Source of the DNA: Balamuthia mandrillaris
Taxonomy: Eukaryota > Discosea > Longamoebia > Balamuthiidae
Direction: 5' to 3'
Assembly: GCA_031835245.1 (NCBI GenBank)
Contig: JAVKOQ010000053.1
Location: 1 to 64,000, forward strand
DNA: 64,000 nucleotides
In this document: positions 45,344-57,821 of the stretch, one piece after another
How positions within the stretch are numbered: position 1 is the first letter of the stretch
How the letters are laid out: each line of letters begins with the position of its first letter
Made by a program: the position numbers and the translations under genes
Notes under the pieces: generated by a model
Told to the model about the DNA's origin: nothing
The model's database searches: none
The model's input: the letters and a program-made list of their open reading frames with translations, nothing else

Positions 45344-46442
45344 TCAAGCAGTCAACGTTCGTTGGGCGCTTTCAAGCGTGCCCTGAAGCAACATGGCGAC
45401 GGTCATGGGACCCACGCCACCGGGCACAGGCGTGATGGCGCCGGCCCTGCGTTTGACGCCCTCAAACTCCACGTCGCCCACCAAGCGGTAGCCGGACTTG
45501 CGGCTGCTGTCGGGCTTGCTGTTGATGCCCACGTCGATCACCACGGCGCCCTCTTTCACCCAATCCTCCTTCACAAACTCGGTTTGTCCGATTGCAGCCA
45601 CCACTATTTCGTTTAGGTTTAGAGAGAATGAATAAGAGAGGAGAAGAGAAGAGAACGATGATGACGAGAAGAGAGTGGAGAGCAGAGGACAGAGAACGTA
45701 CGAATATCAGCTTGGCGACACTCAGCAGCAATGTCTTTGGTGCGCGAATGGCAGACAGTAACGGTGGCATTGGCGTGCATGAGCAGCAGGGCCATGGGCA
45801 CTCCCACGATGTTGCTTCTGCCCAACACGACCGCCTTCTTCCCCTCCAAAGGGATGTTGTAGCGCTTCAACAGCTCCATGCAGCCTTTGGGAGTGCAAGG
45901 GATGAAGCGTGGGGTGTGTCCTTTGAGCGCCAGTTGGCCCATGTTCAGCGGATGAAAGCCATCCACGTCCTTGTCCTGGCTCACCTCGTGCAGCACTCTC
46001 TTCTCGTTGATGTGAGAAGGGAGAGGCAGTTGAACAAGATAACTGAAATTAAAGCAAAGCAAATCAAATGTCAGTGAGGTAGTAGTGAAAAAAAAAAATC
46101 ATCAGTGCAAAAGTATGAAAAAAAAGGGCAGTACCCATGCACAGAGTCATCTTGGTTAAGGCTGTGCACTTCCTTAATCAGATCCTCTTCAGAGATGTCC
46201 TCGGGCAGGTGCTTCATCACAAAGTGCATGCCCACTTCCTCTGCTGCCTTTTGTTTCATCCTGACGTAGGTGGCCGAGTCCGTGCGACCGCCGACCAGGA
46301 TGACGCCCAAGCCGGGCACCTTGCCCGTTTTCTCCTTGAGCGCTTGCACGGCCTCCTTGACTTCCTCTCGGATGGTCTTGGCGGTGGCATTGCCATCGAT
46401 GATCAAAGGGCCATTGCTGCTGCTGCCTTCGCTGGTCGACAT
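45344..46442 (-). CDS. folD: Methylenetetrahydrofolate dehydrogenase/cyclohydrolase (FolD type)
   Basis: Exons 46135-46442, 45702-46042 and 45344-45603 give 302 aa, full FolD length. The active-site segment [10 protein letters not shown] has Tyr59 and Lys63 in the expected spacing. DVDGFHP, CTPKGC, the NADP-binding GRSNIVGVP and the C-terminal [12 protein letters not shown] are all present. It interconverts 5,10-methylene- and 10-formyl-THF in one-carbon metabolism. There is no formyl-THF synthetase domain, so it resembles the bacterial/mitochondrial bifunctional form. The ATG at 46,442 follows no usable targeting peptide; upstream in-frame sequence lacks an ATG. GC-rich like the MAPEG gene. 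Confidence 0.95.
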
Positions 46443-46995
46443 CTTCACTACTTTTTTTTTTGGTTGGCACAAAAAGCAGAATGCAAAGAATTGCAAATAT
46501 CTAAACAATCGCAAACATTTGGTAGAATTTTAAATATGAAAGATATCTAAAGAATGTTTCCTAATATGGTAAACGTCGTCGTCGTTTGGGGATGGGAAAT
46601 GGCAAGGGACTGCTGCTTGCGGGGTGTGTGTGCAAAAGTTGGACAGTACGACTACGGTGGGGAGGGCATGGGTTCATGGCTTCCGTCCAACACCAAAAAT
46701 AGCAGTTGGTATAGCGACAAAACACCTGGTAGGTAACCAACGAAGCGGCAAAGAGCGAAGAAGAACGGAATACAATAGAAGCGTAGAACTGAGCCAGGGG
46801 ACACCAGCTCAACATTCTTGAGATTACATACTCAGAACATAAAGCTGTAGCCAGCAACACGTCTTCGAAAGGCAAAAGGGGAAAATAACCAGTTCACAAG
46901 ATCACGAAGCCGGATAAACCAAGTATTTACGCTCCGAGTATCAGTCGAAGGTAACAGGCGACCCCTTCCTACCATAGCATAAGTGACGGGCAGGA
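46443..46995. other. Intergenic between FolD and FERM genes
   Basis: It should hold the two divergent promoters. A T-run and A/T-rich block lie 5' of FolD. A minus-strand open frame (46,561-46,875) has unlikely composition and I do not accept it. No motif recognised. Confidence 0.5.
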
Positions 46996-48997
46996 ATGTA
47001 CGAGCAAGAGCCCGGTCGACGGAGATCAAGCACAGGCACCGCCGACCAGGTCCGGTCCGTGGTGCGAGTCTACTACCTCGACTCGCGGGTCAACTCCTTT
47101 GCGCTGTTGGACAACCGCACCACCATTCTGGACCTCTTCAACCAGGTGGTGGAGAAGCAAGGCCTTAGAGAGTACAGATACTTTGCTCTGTTTGAGCGCA
47201 GAGGAGACAAAGACTGGGAGCGGTTTCTCAGAGCGGAGGAGTCAGTGTCCGAAGTTATGGAGAATTGGGAGTGGGAGAACTTGAAGAACGTCATCAAGAA
47301 CATGCCGCCTTCGTCTCTGGCTGCAAGCACTGCCGCAGCTGGAGGAGGAAGCTCCTCTTCCGCGACAGGCAGTCTGGGCAAAGACCGCAAGATCAAACGG
47401 CGCTCCCTCATCTTCTCTAAGAAGGACACCAAGAGGCGCTCCCTCATCTTCGCCCCCTCCACTAGAACAGGCATTCCTTACGCAGCCTCCCACGACGACG
47501 TTCACTCCTTGGGTGGGGATGCCCATCACTCCCAACTGCCCTCCTCCATTTCCTCCATGAGTCTCTCCGCTAGCTCCAGTGGTATAGGCTCAGGCGGAGG
47601 CGGTGGAAGCGGTGGAGGAAGCGGAATAGGAGGCAACCTCGGAGGGGCAACCAACTCACCCTCCAACAAAAGCAGTCGAGGGGGAGGCAGCCGCATCTTC
47701 GAGAGAGGAGACGAGGCCGACAAGCCCGAGCGCAAAGCGCAGCTGGTATTCAAGAAATCGGTCTACCTGCGAAGCGCCCATGACAAGGAGGAACGCGACC
47801 TGGTAGCCAAGCACCTCCTCTACGTGCAGGCCTGCCAGGACGTCATCGACTCCTACTATCCCTTCATCTCTGTGGCCACGGCCATTCGCCTGGCCGGCCT
47901 TCAGCTCCAAATCATCTTTGGGGACCAGAACAAGATCATAGCCAAGAAGAACGGCTTTGCGTTGAAGGAGGTGGAGCCCTTCGTGCCGAGGGACCTGCTG
48001 CCGTTGAAGAAACCCTCCGAATGGGAGCTGGCCCTCTTGGACGAGCACCGCAAGCACATCGGCAAGACGGACGGCGAGGCCAAGTCCGCCTACCTGGCCA
48101 TCGTCAAGAAGTTCCCTCTCTACGGCACGACCTTTTATCCGCCGGCGGAGAGCATGGTGGCCGTTGCCATCCCGCCCAACAAACAGAAGGAGAGGGAGGA
48201 GCTGCGGAGGCAGATATGGGAGATACAGGGAGAGAACAACCTCCACTTTGACCACGCTTTCGACGGAGACACGCCTCCTCCCCGTAAGTGTTCCTTTCTT
48301 TTCTTGTCTTCTTGTTGTCGATGTTGTCGATGTCGTTGTCGATGTCGTTGTCGATGTCGTTGTTGTTCTTGTTCTTCTTCTTCTCCGTCCTTCTTCCGCT
48401 TGTAATTGTTCTGTTGTTGCTAATACATGTTGCTTCGTTTGTTGAACAGAAACGGATGATGGCTTGAACAACATTCAAGAAGGGCAACAGATCATCATCG
48501 GCGTGAATGAAGATGGCATCATTCTCCTCTCCGAAGACAAACAGGTCATCGTCCTCAACTCCTACATGGAGCTCTCCGGTTGGGCAGCCACCGAGAGCAC
48601 CTTTGCCTTTGGTACCGACAAGAAAGTGAAGTACAAGTTCAAGACGGACTGTGGCTATGGCATCGTGCCCTTGATAGAGGCCTACATGAAGATCATGGTC
48701 GAAAAGTTGGAGGCAGGCGAGGAGGTGGCTGCTGCACTGGATTCGCCCAAAGGCGGGGGAGAGGAGAAAGCAGCGGTGGAAGAAGAGGCAACAAAAGCAG
48801 CTGCAGAAGAAGAAAAAGGTGGAGAAGCAGAGGAGAGCGAGAAGCGCCACAAGCCGTCAGGGGGAAAGAAAAAGTCATCGTCGTCAAAGGGAAGCAGCAG
48901 CAAAGGTCACCACCATCACAAAACGAAAAGGACGGGGGAGGAGAAGAAAGCAAAGTCCAGCAGCAAAAAGAAGGAAGGCGAAGGCGGAGGAGAGTGA
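46996..48997 (+). CDS. FERM-domain protein
   Basis: Two exons, 46996-48283 and 48450-48997, give 611 aa. An F1 ubiquitin-like lobe (VRVYYLDSRVNSFALLDN to FALFERRGDKDWERFL) is followed by a Ser/Gly-rich insert (~110-245, including two RRSLIF repeats that look like basic phosphosites). The F2 helical lobe (KKSVYLRSAHDKEERDL, FISVATAIRLAGLQ, KFPLYGTTFY) comes next, then a PTB/PH-like F3 (GVNEDGIILLSEDKQVIVL). The Lys/Ser/Glu tail has HHHH. The F2-F3 part resembles talin/MyTH4-FERM myosin lobes, but there is no rod or motor. It probably links membrane or adhesion receptors to the cortex. The intron has a GATGTCGTTGTC repeat. Confidence 0.88.
48310..48370 (+). repeat. 12-bp GTCGATGTCGTT repeat in FERM intron
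   Basis: About four units directly after the donor of intron 1. Confidence 0.8.
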
Positions 48998-49755
48998 TCT
49001 TGGAAGAGCGAGAGGGGAAGAAAGATACATGGAAGAAGAGCAAGAAAAAAGAAAAAAACAAAAAGGAAGGAAGTGTAAGCAGATCTGCTCTGATAAAGCG
49101 GGCTGTCGAAGCGATTGTTCGTGCGGCCCTGTAATGTTCTGTTTGTGCAAGTTTCGTTCTCCAACAAGAAGAACATAGAGAGAAACAAAAAAAAAAAACT
49201 CCGAAACTGTCGTGCGATTCTACCTGGACTTCTAAGAGACAGAAGGGAATCCGCGCCAACGGTAAGAAGGGAGCTGGTATGTTAAGCTTGTGTATTGATA
49301 AAGATTACGGTGGATCCTGCTTTAAAGGGATGCATCCTCCTACTGCGCTCCGATTGTGGGAACGCAATATATATCTATCTATTTTGAACGTGTTTACTAT
49401 GGTGTCGACATCAATCCGCCTTCTCTCTCCTCTCTTGCTCTCTCGCTCTCCTCTCAATCATCTCGTCGAGACTGCAAAGGCTGCAGTCCGTCGAATATAC
49501 TTATTTTGAGAGAAATATTAGGCCAAGACAACAGTAACTATTTTGTTGTTTGTTTTTATCTCTGGGGTGAATGCTTGTGCAATCCCTATTTCCTTGTTCT
49601 CCGCCCGCTCTTTTGTCTTTTATTTTTTGCAGCCTTTGCAGTCTTATCGCTATCGAGAAGAGCGAGACTGGTTACTAGTTAGCCTTTGATTTTTTATTTT
49701 GTTTTTATTCTTCAAGTTAAGAAAAAATGGATACAAAAACACATAAACTATTTCT
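48998..49755. other. Intergenic between FERM and Frizzled-like genes (convergent)
   Basis: 3' flanks of both genes. A purine-rich strand asymmetry continues to about 49,080, then mixed sequence. No convincing coding or RNA feature seen. Confidence 0.5.
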
Positions 49756-52425
49756 TCATTCTTCGCTGCTTGAGGATGAAGCAGAAGAAGCAGAGGAAGA
49801 AGAATCTTCGCTCTCCATGTCGCTCATGGATTGACTCTCTGGGGAGGCATGCACCACGCTTGTTGACGTGTCAGAATTCATCGCTCTTGTTGACCGAAAC
49901 TTGCTCTCCTCTGTGGAAACCAACACATTACTATTCAATGTTCAAAAAGTACGGAAAACGAACGGCATACCTTGTGTTTTGTGCATGGAACGAGCTCTTT
50001 CATACTCACGCTTGTTGTGATGCGCTTTCAACACTAGAAGCTTTCCGCTCATGCCCTCCGCTCGTATCAGTCCTACCACCAAGCTTCTCCAGAAGGTGAA
50101 CGTGGGTTTCGTGAAGCCCAACGCCAGGAAAGCGGTCGTGCCAACGCAAGCCAGATTCAGAGTCACCACCACAAGAAAGCCAAAAGAGGGTGTTTCTTCC
50201 AGCTCGCACTCTGTTCCTGTAAATGCACTGCACCGTATCTGATAAAGACCCCTCACCAAGTGAGAAAAAGACAGGGAGAAGAGAGAGGGAGAGGGAGAGA
50301 GACTAGAAGAAGGGAAATGGCGAAATGAAACCTGATTCTCAATGGCGTCCTGAACGTCTTCTTTGATAACGCTTCCATAGATACGATAAGCGATTTGAAA
50401 GGCTCCCAACAACCAGTACAAACATAACAGGAGCAACACTCGAACAAAGTATTGCAAGTCCTTTCGCCAAGAGAATTCAAAAGTACGCTGTAAAGCAAAC
50501 AAAAGAAAATGAAGGGAAGGTGAGCCTCACGATGGAAAAAAGTAGAATAGAAGAACAGAGGATGAAATGTATACAAAAGCTAACGCCACCAGCACGCCTA
50601 TCATCAGGAAGGATCCGAAGAGCCAAGCTGCGATGACTAAACAAAACACAATGACGATGATGTTAGAGAAGGAGGAATGAAGAAGACGAAAAAAAAAAAA
50701 AAAGGAGAGTCATGACTTTACACCAAATGTAAAAACAGCCATACATCCACCAATCGGTGTCAGGATCGTAGATGAAGCACCATCCAATGGTTGGAGATGC
50801 TCCAATCTTTTTGGCCGCCATAGGGATGATTGTTAACACCACAGCTGCTCCCCAACCGAATAAATGGTACCTTCAAATAGAGAGGGGTTAATACAAAGGA
50901 ACAGGAGGAGGAAAGAAGAAAAAGAGGAACAAGTGTACCAAGGCTCCAGCTTTGCCAATTTGTCTTTTTTCACTTGAACTACGAGCAAGAGAACAAAGTT
51001 CAACCCCACAATGAACCACCAGAATGAAGCCGCCAATCCTCCAAAAGTGATCATCGCTCCTGTTATATACAAAACTGTTTAGGTTTTTTTTTGCTCTCTC
51101 TCTCTCTCTCTCACTCTTCTCTTCGCATCTCTTACCTTGTAATATACATCCAACGGATTCACCCCCTCCTACCTCCATTCCAAGATACTCTCCATCCTCC
51201 GAACATAAGAGCTCTCTCGCTCCACCGGCAAACATGCCAAACATTAGACCCAAAGTAGGCGGAATGGAAGTGGCGGCTAAAATGGGCAACAGATTGGCTG
51301 GAAACTGTCTTGTGATCGGGTTGAAGAAAGCGGTGAAGACGAAGAAAGCGCCCAGCAAGAAAGAGATGGTGCTGAAGATGTCCATGATGAGAAAGAGAGC
51401 GTCCCATTGCTCATCGGTGTAGACTGGGCCGGGGCAAGGGAGAGAGCAGAGTTGGGCGGGGTATTGGGTGTGAATGGCCTCCTCGAGGGAGCCGTGAAAC
51501 TCGGTAGGATAGGGACAATCGAGTTGAGTATATGGCACCTCTGCATGATGAAAGGTATTTAGAACAGGAAGAAGAGAAAAGAACAAAGATAAAGAAAAGG
51601 AGAGGAACAAGTACTGGCATCGGAGCCAAGAGCACAATTGGTTTCAGGAAATATACAAGGAGGTAACATGTTGGCCTTCCCTACGGACTCCAAATACTCC
51701 ACACATTCATTCGTCATGTTATGGCACAAGTCGATGCATGGGAATATGGCTATGAACGATCCACATTAGTATGTATGTACCAAAGATAACAAGGTGAAAA
51801 CGAAAAGAGAAAAAGAAGAAGAAGAGAAGAAGAAGTATAAGCATACATGTTTGTGTTGTCTCATTGCAAGCCAAATAAAAGTAATGACACGCCATTCGGA
51901 GCCCAGCATCACGGCACCCCACAGGGACCCAGACGCCCAGAGAGGCGGTGTAAGTCCGCACCTGGGCGGCGATGCCTTCCAACGTTTGTCCCTCGGAGAG
52001 GAAGAGCGGAAGGCCTTGGTCTTGCAGCAATGATTTACATTTGGGATCCACTTTGGCCAATAATTGCTCATCGTCGAGTGATATACAAGTTTGGCCTTGA
52101 GGTATTTATTTTTTTGAAGGGGAAAACGAAAAAAAAAAGAAGAGCAGAAATGAGAGAAAGAAAGATGCAAGAAACAAGGGGGAGGGGGAGGGAGGGGGAG
52201 GGGAAGAAGACAAGAAAAAGCAAAAGGAACAATACTTTCATGAGAACAAGAAGAAGAATAAGAACAAGAACAAGAAGAAGAAGAAGAAGAAAAGAAAGAA
52301 GAAGGAAGGAAGAAAGAAAGCAAGGAAGAAACGGTACCAACAGCCGGAGAGAGAAAGATACAAAAAGAAGAAGCTATGAACGCTGCCAACCAAAACGTTG
52401 TTCGGTGGTCGTACATTTTCTTCAT
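49756..52425 (-). CDS. Frizzled/Smoothened-like seven-transmembrane receptor
   Basis: Ten exons. Those I placed: 52338-52425, 51847-52095, 51615-51749, 51136-51540, 50939-51059, then exons to 49756-49910. Exon 1 is a signal peptide (FWLAAFIASSFCIFLSPAV). Exons 2-4 carry a Cys-rich domain like Frizzled CRD (GQTCISLDDE, VPVGCRDAGLRMACHYFYLAC, PCIDLCHN, NMLPPC, YTQLDCPYP, LCSLPCPG). TM1 follows at once (LIMDIFSTISFLLGAFFVF), then TM2, an extracellular CSEDGE loop, TM3 to TM7 (FWWFIVGLNFVLLLVV; YWLLGAFQIAYRIYG). The cytosolic tail is Ser/Glu-rich, without the KTxxxW motif used for Dishevelled. This is the amoeba-type Fsl layout; the ligand is unknown. Confidence 0.88.
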
Positions 52426-52673
52426 TTTTTTTTGTTGTTGTTGTTGTGTGTTGTTGTTGTAGCGAAAGAATAATGTGTATATTTGAAGGAAGTTGCCCAG
52501 CGCAAACAAAGAGTCCAGGCGAACAAGAAAAATAACCACTTGTCGCCAATTCTCTCTCTTTTCTGCTGCTCAATGCTGTTTCTCTCTATAATAAGATCCC
52601 CAAACCCGGAATTAATGATCGGAAATGGTTAATTAACTATGAGACCCGTTCGCTATTTGTATCTTTAGCGCTA

Positions 52674-52964
52674 TCAAACTACCCTTTTGGCCGTGGGTGC
52701 GACAACAACCCAAACGGTCTCTCTCTTATCTTGTGGCAACACATTCCTTTCGCTATCTCTCTTAATTGACCTCCACACCCACTCCCACACCCCGTCTCCC
52801 CCCCCCAATGCACTCAGGAAGTGCAGTTGTTTCGTGTCTGGCTCCAGAAACTTCGTTATGGTCGGAATAGCGGCTGCCCACCAAGTGTTCTCGTCCAAGA
52901 AGCTCCCAGCGAGTTCAAGCGTTACCATCTGATCGCCGATCGAGCCACTTGTTTGAATTTTCAA
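52674..52964 (-). CDS. Hypothetical 96-aa protein
   Basis: Uninterrupted frame starting MKIQTSGSIGDQMVTLELAG and ending APTAKRVV, in an otherwise empty 660-bp gap. Its composition is balanced (W, G, T, E), unlike the low-complexity frames elsewhere. I recognise no family; it may be a stray exon or real short gene. Confidence 0.35.
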   Translation of the reverse strand: MKIQTSGSIGDQMVTLELAGSFLDENTWWAAAIPTITKFLEPDTKQLHFLSALGGGDGVWEWVWRSIKRDSERNVLPQDKRETVWVVVAPTAKRVV

Positions 52965-53089
52965 TGGAACGATTGAAGATCAAGTGCGGTAGATCATCAT
53001 ATTATGATTGTCGATTGGCTGTTGGATTGACGTCGACACAAATTCAAAGCGTTACCAGAAAGAAAAAGAAAGAGAGAAGGAGAAAAAAA

Positions 53090-53987
53090 ATGTTCAACAG
53101 GAAAGACGCCGCCATCCCCACCAAATGGAACAACAACGCCAACCACGCGGACAACAAGGGCAAGAGGAAGGCCTCCGCATCCACGAACCTCAACGACGAC
53201 GGCGAGCACGCCTACCGAACCAACAGCAAAGAGCTGTTGGCCAGCCTGGACATCGCGCTCTGTGCCTCCCTCGACGCCAACGAACAAGAACAAGAAGAAG
53301 AGAGGACGGCAAAGAGCCCAGCTTCGCCTTTGGTCCCTTCTGTTAAGCACAACAACAAAACTTCTCTCCAGCCAAAAGCTCGAAGAAGAACCAATAATGA
53401 AGACGAAGGAGAAGGAGAAGCAGCCCACCTTCGCACCCGATCAAGCACAGATCCCTCGGCTTCGACTGCTGTTGCTTCACCGAAACAACAACAACGTACA
53501 CGAAGACCTCAGAGTGCTAAAGAAGTGGAAGAAGAAGCAGAAGTGGAGGTCTCCGACGTGGACGCCAACGGCACGCACCGCTCCCTGCTGCACGAAATGG
53601 ATTCCGCCTTTAACCTTTGCACGTTGAACCAATCCTCGTTCGCTTCAACGAAGGAAGAGGAGGAAGAAGACCAACAACATAGAAGAAGAAGACCCAAAAA
53701 GAGCACGAGAACAACCACAGCGGCAGCCACACCGAGGACCCAAATAACGGACTCCTCCCTGAGAAGACAGCTGAAGACCACCGACCAGAAGCTGGCCAAC
53801 CTGGGCGTGGCCTTTGGCAACCTGCGGGACTTGAACCGCTCCATGCGGCAGAGCATCAGCCTGCGGCTGTCGCGGCTGGGAGAGGTCGTGGAGGGAGCAG
53901 GCGGAGGAGCTGCTGATCGGGCGGGTGGTGCCACGCATACTGCATATTATTCTGGTTTACCACCTTCTGCGATTTATGGAGGTTTGG

Positions 53988-54020
<33 letters not shown>

Positions 54021-54129
54021 GCTTTCTGTCTCTGTTCTCTCTCTCTCTCTCTCTCTCTCTCTTACTCTCTCTCTCTCTGTCTCTCTCTTACTTCTCTCTC
54101 TCTCTCTCTGCTTTCTCTGTCTCTCTGTC

Positions 54130-54202
<73 letters not shown>

Positions 54203-57200
54203 CCATTTACTAAGTTCTCTTCGCTCCTTTCTTTTAAACACTACATAAAGATGGCCAAACTACCAGAAGACTATACTATAAGAAGCGTCCAGTGCATCCC
54301 GTCTACAAACAATATCATTCACACCATCACAACTCTCATATCCACGCCGCTCTACAAAGACCACCGCAAAGGCCTCCGCTTCCATTACGAAGGGATTACA
54401 TGAACGAAAGTCTTTCTCGCAGTCAGCTGAGTGCTTCTGCTCTGCTTCGTAAATACTTTGCTCCGTTTTCGGAAGATGAAAACCTCAGCAATGACAAAGG
54501 CAAAGCACTGGAAGAAAGAGCAATACGAAAAGAATCTGCTGCATCTTCTTCAGACCCTCCTTCTACCTCTTCAGGTTCTCCTTCGATCATTCCGGCGAAA
54601 CTTGCAAACTCTCCACGTCCTCGAACTTCTTTGCTCAACGCCGCAGCAACCATTTCTCCATCCGCTTCTTCTTCTTCCGCCAACAAAAAGGCAGATGATG
54701 AGGAAGAAAGAGAAACATCCGCTTCACTTTGGGAGTCGAAACTAACCCATTTGGTGGAGAAATATAGAGAAGAGGAAGTCAATATGAGCAACTTGCGGTT
54801 GAAAGAACTACCGTTTCGCCTTCTCTTCTCTGCTCAACGTTTCTTGGTTTCGCTGGACCTCTCCAACAACCGAATTGCTGATTTGGAGGCCTCCTCTTCT
54901 TTTGCTTCTTCTTCAGTTTCGTCGATATTTGCACAGTTGCTCTCTTTGAAAGAACTTAATCTCAGCCACAACGAACTTGTCTCGTTGCCAGAAACTCTAT
55001 TTCGTTGTCCGAAAGTACAACATTCTTTCTTTCTTCTTTCTTCTTGTTTCCTTGCTAACCAATTCTCTTTCTCTCTCTTTACATTTGCTTGACAGTTGCA
55101 AATGCTTGACGCATCCCACAATAGACTGACATCGATTCATCTTCCTGCAACTTCCATCCTCGCCTCTCTTGCTCTCTCCGACTTAGTTCTCTCGCACAAC
55201 CTCTTGAAAGACTCTCCGCCTGAGCTTTGTCTCTTACCTCACCTTGCTGGTCTTGGTCTTGACAACAACCTTCTTGAAAGCTTTCCTCCTTCTTCACCTT
55301 ATTTTCCTCCCTCTTCATCTTCTTCGTCTTCGTCCTCTGCTTCTTCTTCAAACCATACTGGTTGGTTTGCTTCGTTGATAGCTTTAGACCTTTCTAACAA
55401 TCGCTTGAAAGAGATCTCTCCTCAACTCTGTCACTTGACCGCTCTTCAAGAACTCACTCTAAGCAACAACAAGTTGACTTATATTCGCGAAGAATTGGAG
55501 CTGGAGCGTCTCTCCGAGAATTTGCTCTTGTTGGATCTCTCTCACAACCTGTTGCGAGAGTTGGGAGGACCCATCGCCTCCTCTAAACTGTGTCAACTGA
55601 AGGAGTTGGTGACGTTGTCGGTGCAACATAACAGGTTGGAGTATCTTCCGTTGGAGATTTGGAGGTTGAAGAATTTGCGAGTGCTACGATTGGAAGGCAA
55701 TCCTGTTGCCACTGCGTTGATGAAAGAACAACAGCAAACCACGAAACAGATACTGCATTGGCATCGAGAAAGATATTTGTTGGAAAAGATGAAACGGAAC
55801 CAACAAACGTCGTCCTCCAAAACGAAAGAAGAAAAGCAGAAGAGGAAGCAACAAAAGAAAGAAGAGATGACGGCGAGCAAAGATATAGAGCAGTTTTTGA
55901 ATATGAGCGATACAAACGTCTATGATCTGTTGGTTCATTTGCCTCAAATGCAACAAGAGCAGATGGAGAGAGAGCAACAACAAAAGGAAGAGAAAGAAAA
56001 AGAGAAAAAAGCTCTCAAGAATCCTTCTGGTAAAACTTTCTCTTTCATTCTCACATGCTCTCTCCTTTTCTTACTTCTTTACAAACAGATGAAGTATCTT
56101 CGGCGACAGCCAACAAAGAACAAATAGCCTCACCCACCAGAGAGAAAAGAATGACCAAGTCGCATCAATCGTTTAATAATCTTAACCAAATCATCACCCG
56201 TGATCCATCCTCCAAAGCGAACGCTGCTGCATTACGCCCTAGTCCTGGTTTCTATGCTCCCTCTATGGTACGTTCACCATCATCCAACAATAAGAAGAAC
56301 GCAAAGAAACTTAACGTTATCGCTTCTTTTTCTTCCATCTTGTTTTGTTTTCGTTTATGGTTTATAGCAGTCAAAACGGGCTCGAATGAAGCACGCCAAT
56401 TCTATCATACTGCCATGTGCTGAATGGCGTTTATGTGAGGAGGAGACAGAAAAGAAGGAAGAAGACAAAGAAGAAGAAGGAAGAGGCGAAAACAAGCAAC
56501 TGAAACCAAGCAAGGAGGAGAAAGAATTCGTGTTGGAAGGAGACGAGAATTATTTGCCCCATTACAAAGATTACTTTGTGGAAAGAGGTACATCATTTTT
56601 GTTTGTTTGGAGTTTGAGTGCTGACTTTTCGTATTCTTATTCTTTTTTCTTTACAAAACAAAGCACACACCAACTTTTTTGGATGGGATCCTGTGTTAGG
56701 TCCAATGGCCATTTCCATCCTAAAAGAGAAAGACAACAATCCCTTTAATCCTTCGTATTGGTTCCTGATTCGTACTCAACATGTTTGTTGCTTCTCTTTC
56801 TTCTTCCTTCTTCTTTCTTCTTTAACACTTTTTTTTAACAAAACCAAAGGGAACTGAAATTGGAGCCATTCCAACAAGTTTATACAAGGCGCATCGTTCT
56901 CGTATCAGCAAATACCCAAGCAGTAGCCACCTGCTCTCTGCTCTTCGCAAAATGCTCAAACCTAATCTTGATGCTGCTGAACTCTATCCTGTTAAGGTCA
57001 TCCATTCTCTTCCTTCTGTCGTTCTTTTTTGTTATTATTTATTAACTGAAACGAACGTTTAGGGAACGGAAGCACAACAAGCGTTGTTGGAGCTGGAGCA
57101 ACAAATGTTGGTAAGAGCGCATAAATTTGGTGTCATTTATTGCAAAGAAGGACAAATCACTGCTGACCAAATGCTAAATAATGGTTTCGTTCTTCTTCTT

Positions 57201-57601
57201 CTTCCGCTTCTGCTTCTTCTAATTCTTTTTCTTCTTCTTCTTCTTCTTCTTCTTCCTTCTTCTGCTTCGGTCTTCTCTGTGTTTTCTGCTGACACTGTTT
57301 GTAATAGTGGAAGGAAGTGACGCTTTTGAGGAATTTTTGAGTTTCCTGGGAGAATGTATCTACTTGGAAGATTGGAAAGGCTATTGCGGTGGTCTCGACG
57401 TTACAAGTTTGTCTTCCTTCTCTCTTCTTCAAAGAATTGTTGAAACTAATGTCGTGTAATCTGTAGAAAACAAAGTGTCTTTCGATTGGACAGGAAGGCA
57501 TTCTGTCTTTACAAACTGGCGCGATTTGGACGTTATGTTCCACGTCTCCACTCTCCTTCCCTTCTCGTTAACTGATAACCGTCAGGTAGAAATCCTTTAC
57601 T

Positions 57602-57633
<32 letters not shown>

Positions 57634-57783
57634 GCACTCGCGATGAATGACCATTTCTCTATGCTGCTATTTGAATATTAGACTGTACGTAAGCATCACA
57701 TCGGAAGCGATGTGGGCGTTATAGTGTTTGTCGATGGAGACACCAAGTTCTCTCCACTGTCCGTTGCTTCACTCATCAACAGT

Positions 57784-57821
<38 letters not shown>

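Noticed and set aside
46443-46514. N-terminal mitochondrial presequence for FolD (RLFRYLQFFAF)
   Set aside because: The frame is open but has no ATG, so the start at 46,442 stands.
46561-46875. Minus-strand ORF upstream of the FERM gene
   Set aside because: Cys/Ser/Phe-rich composition without motif, no usable context; likely chance.
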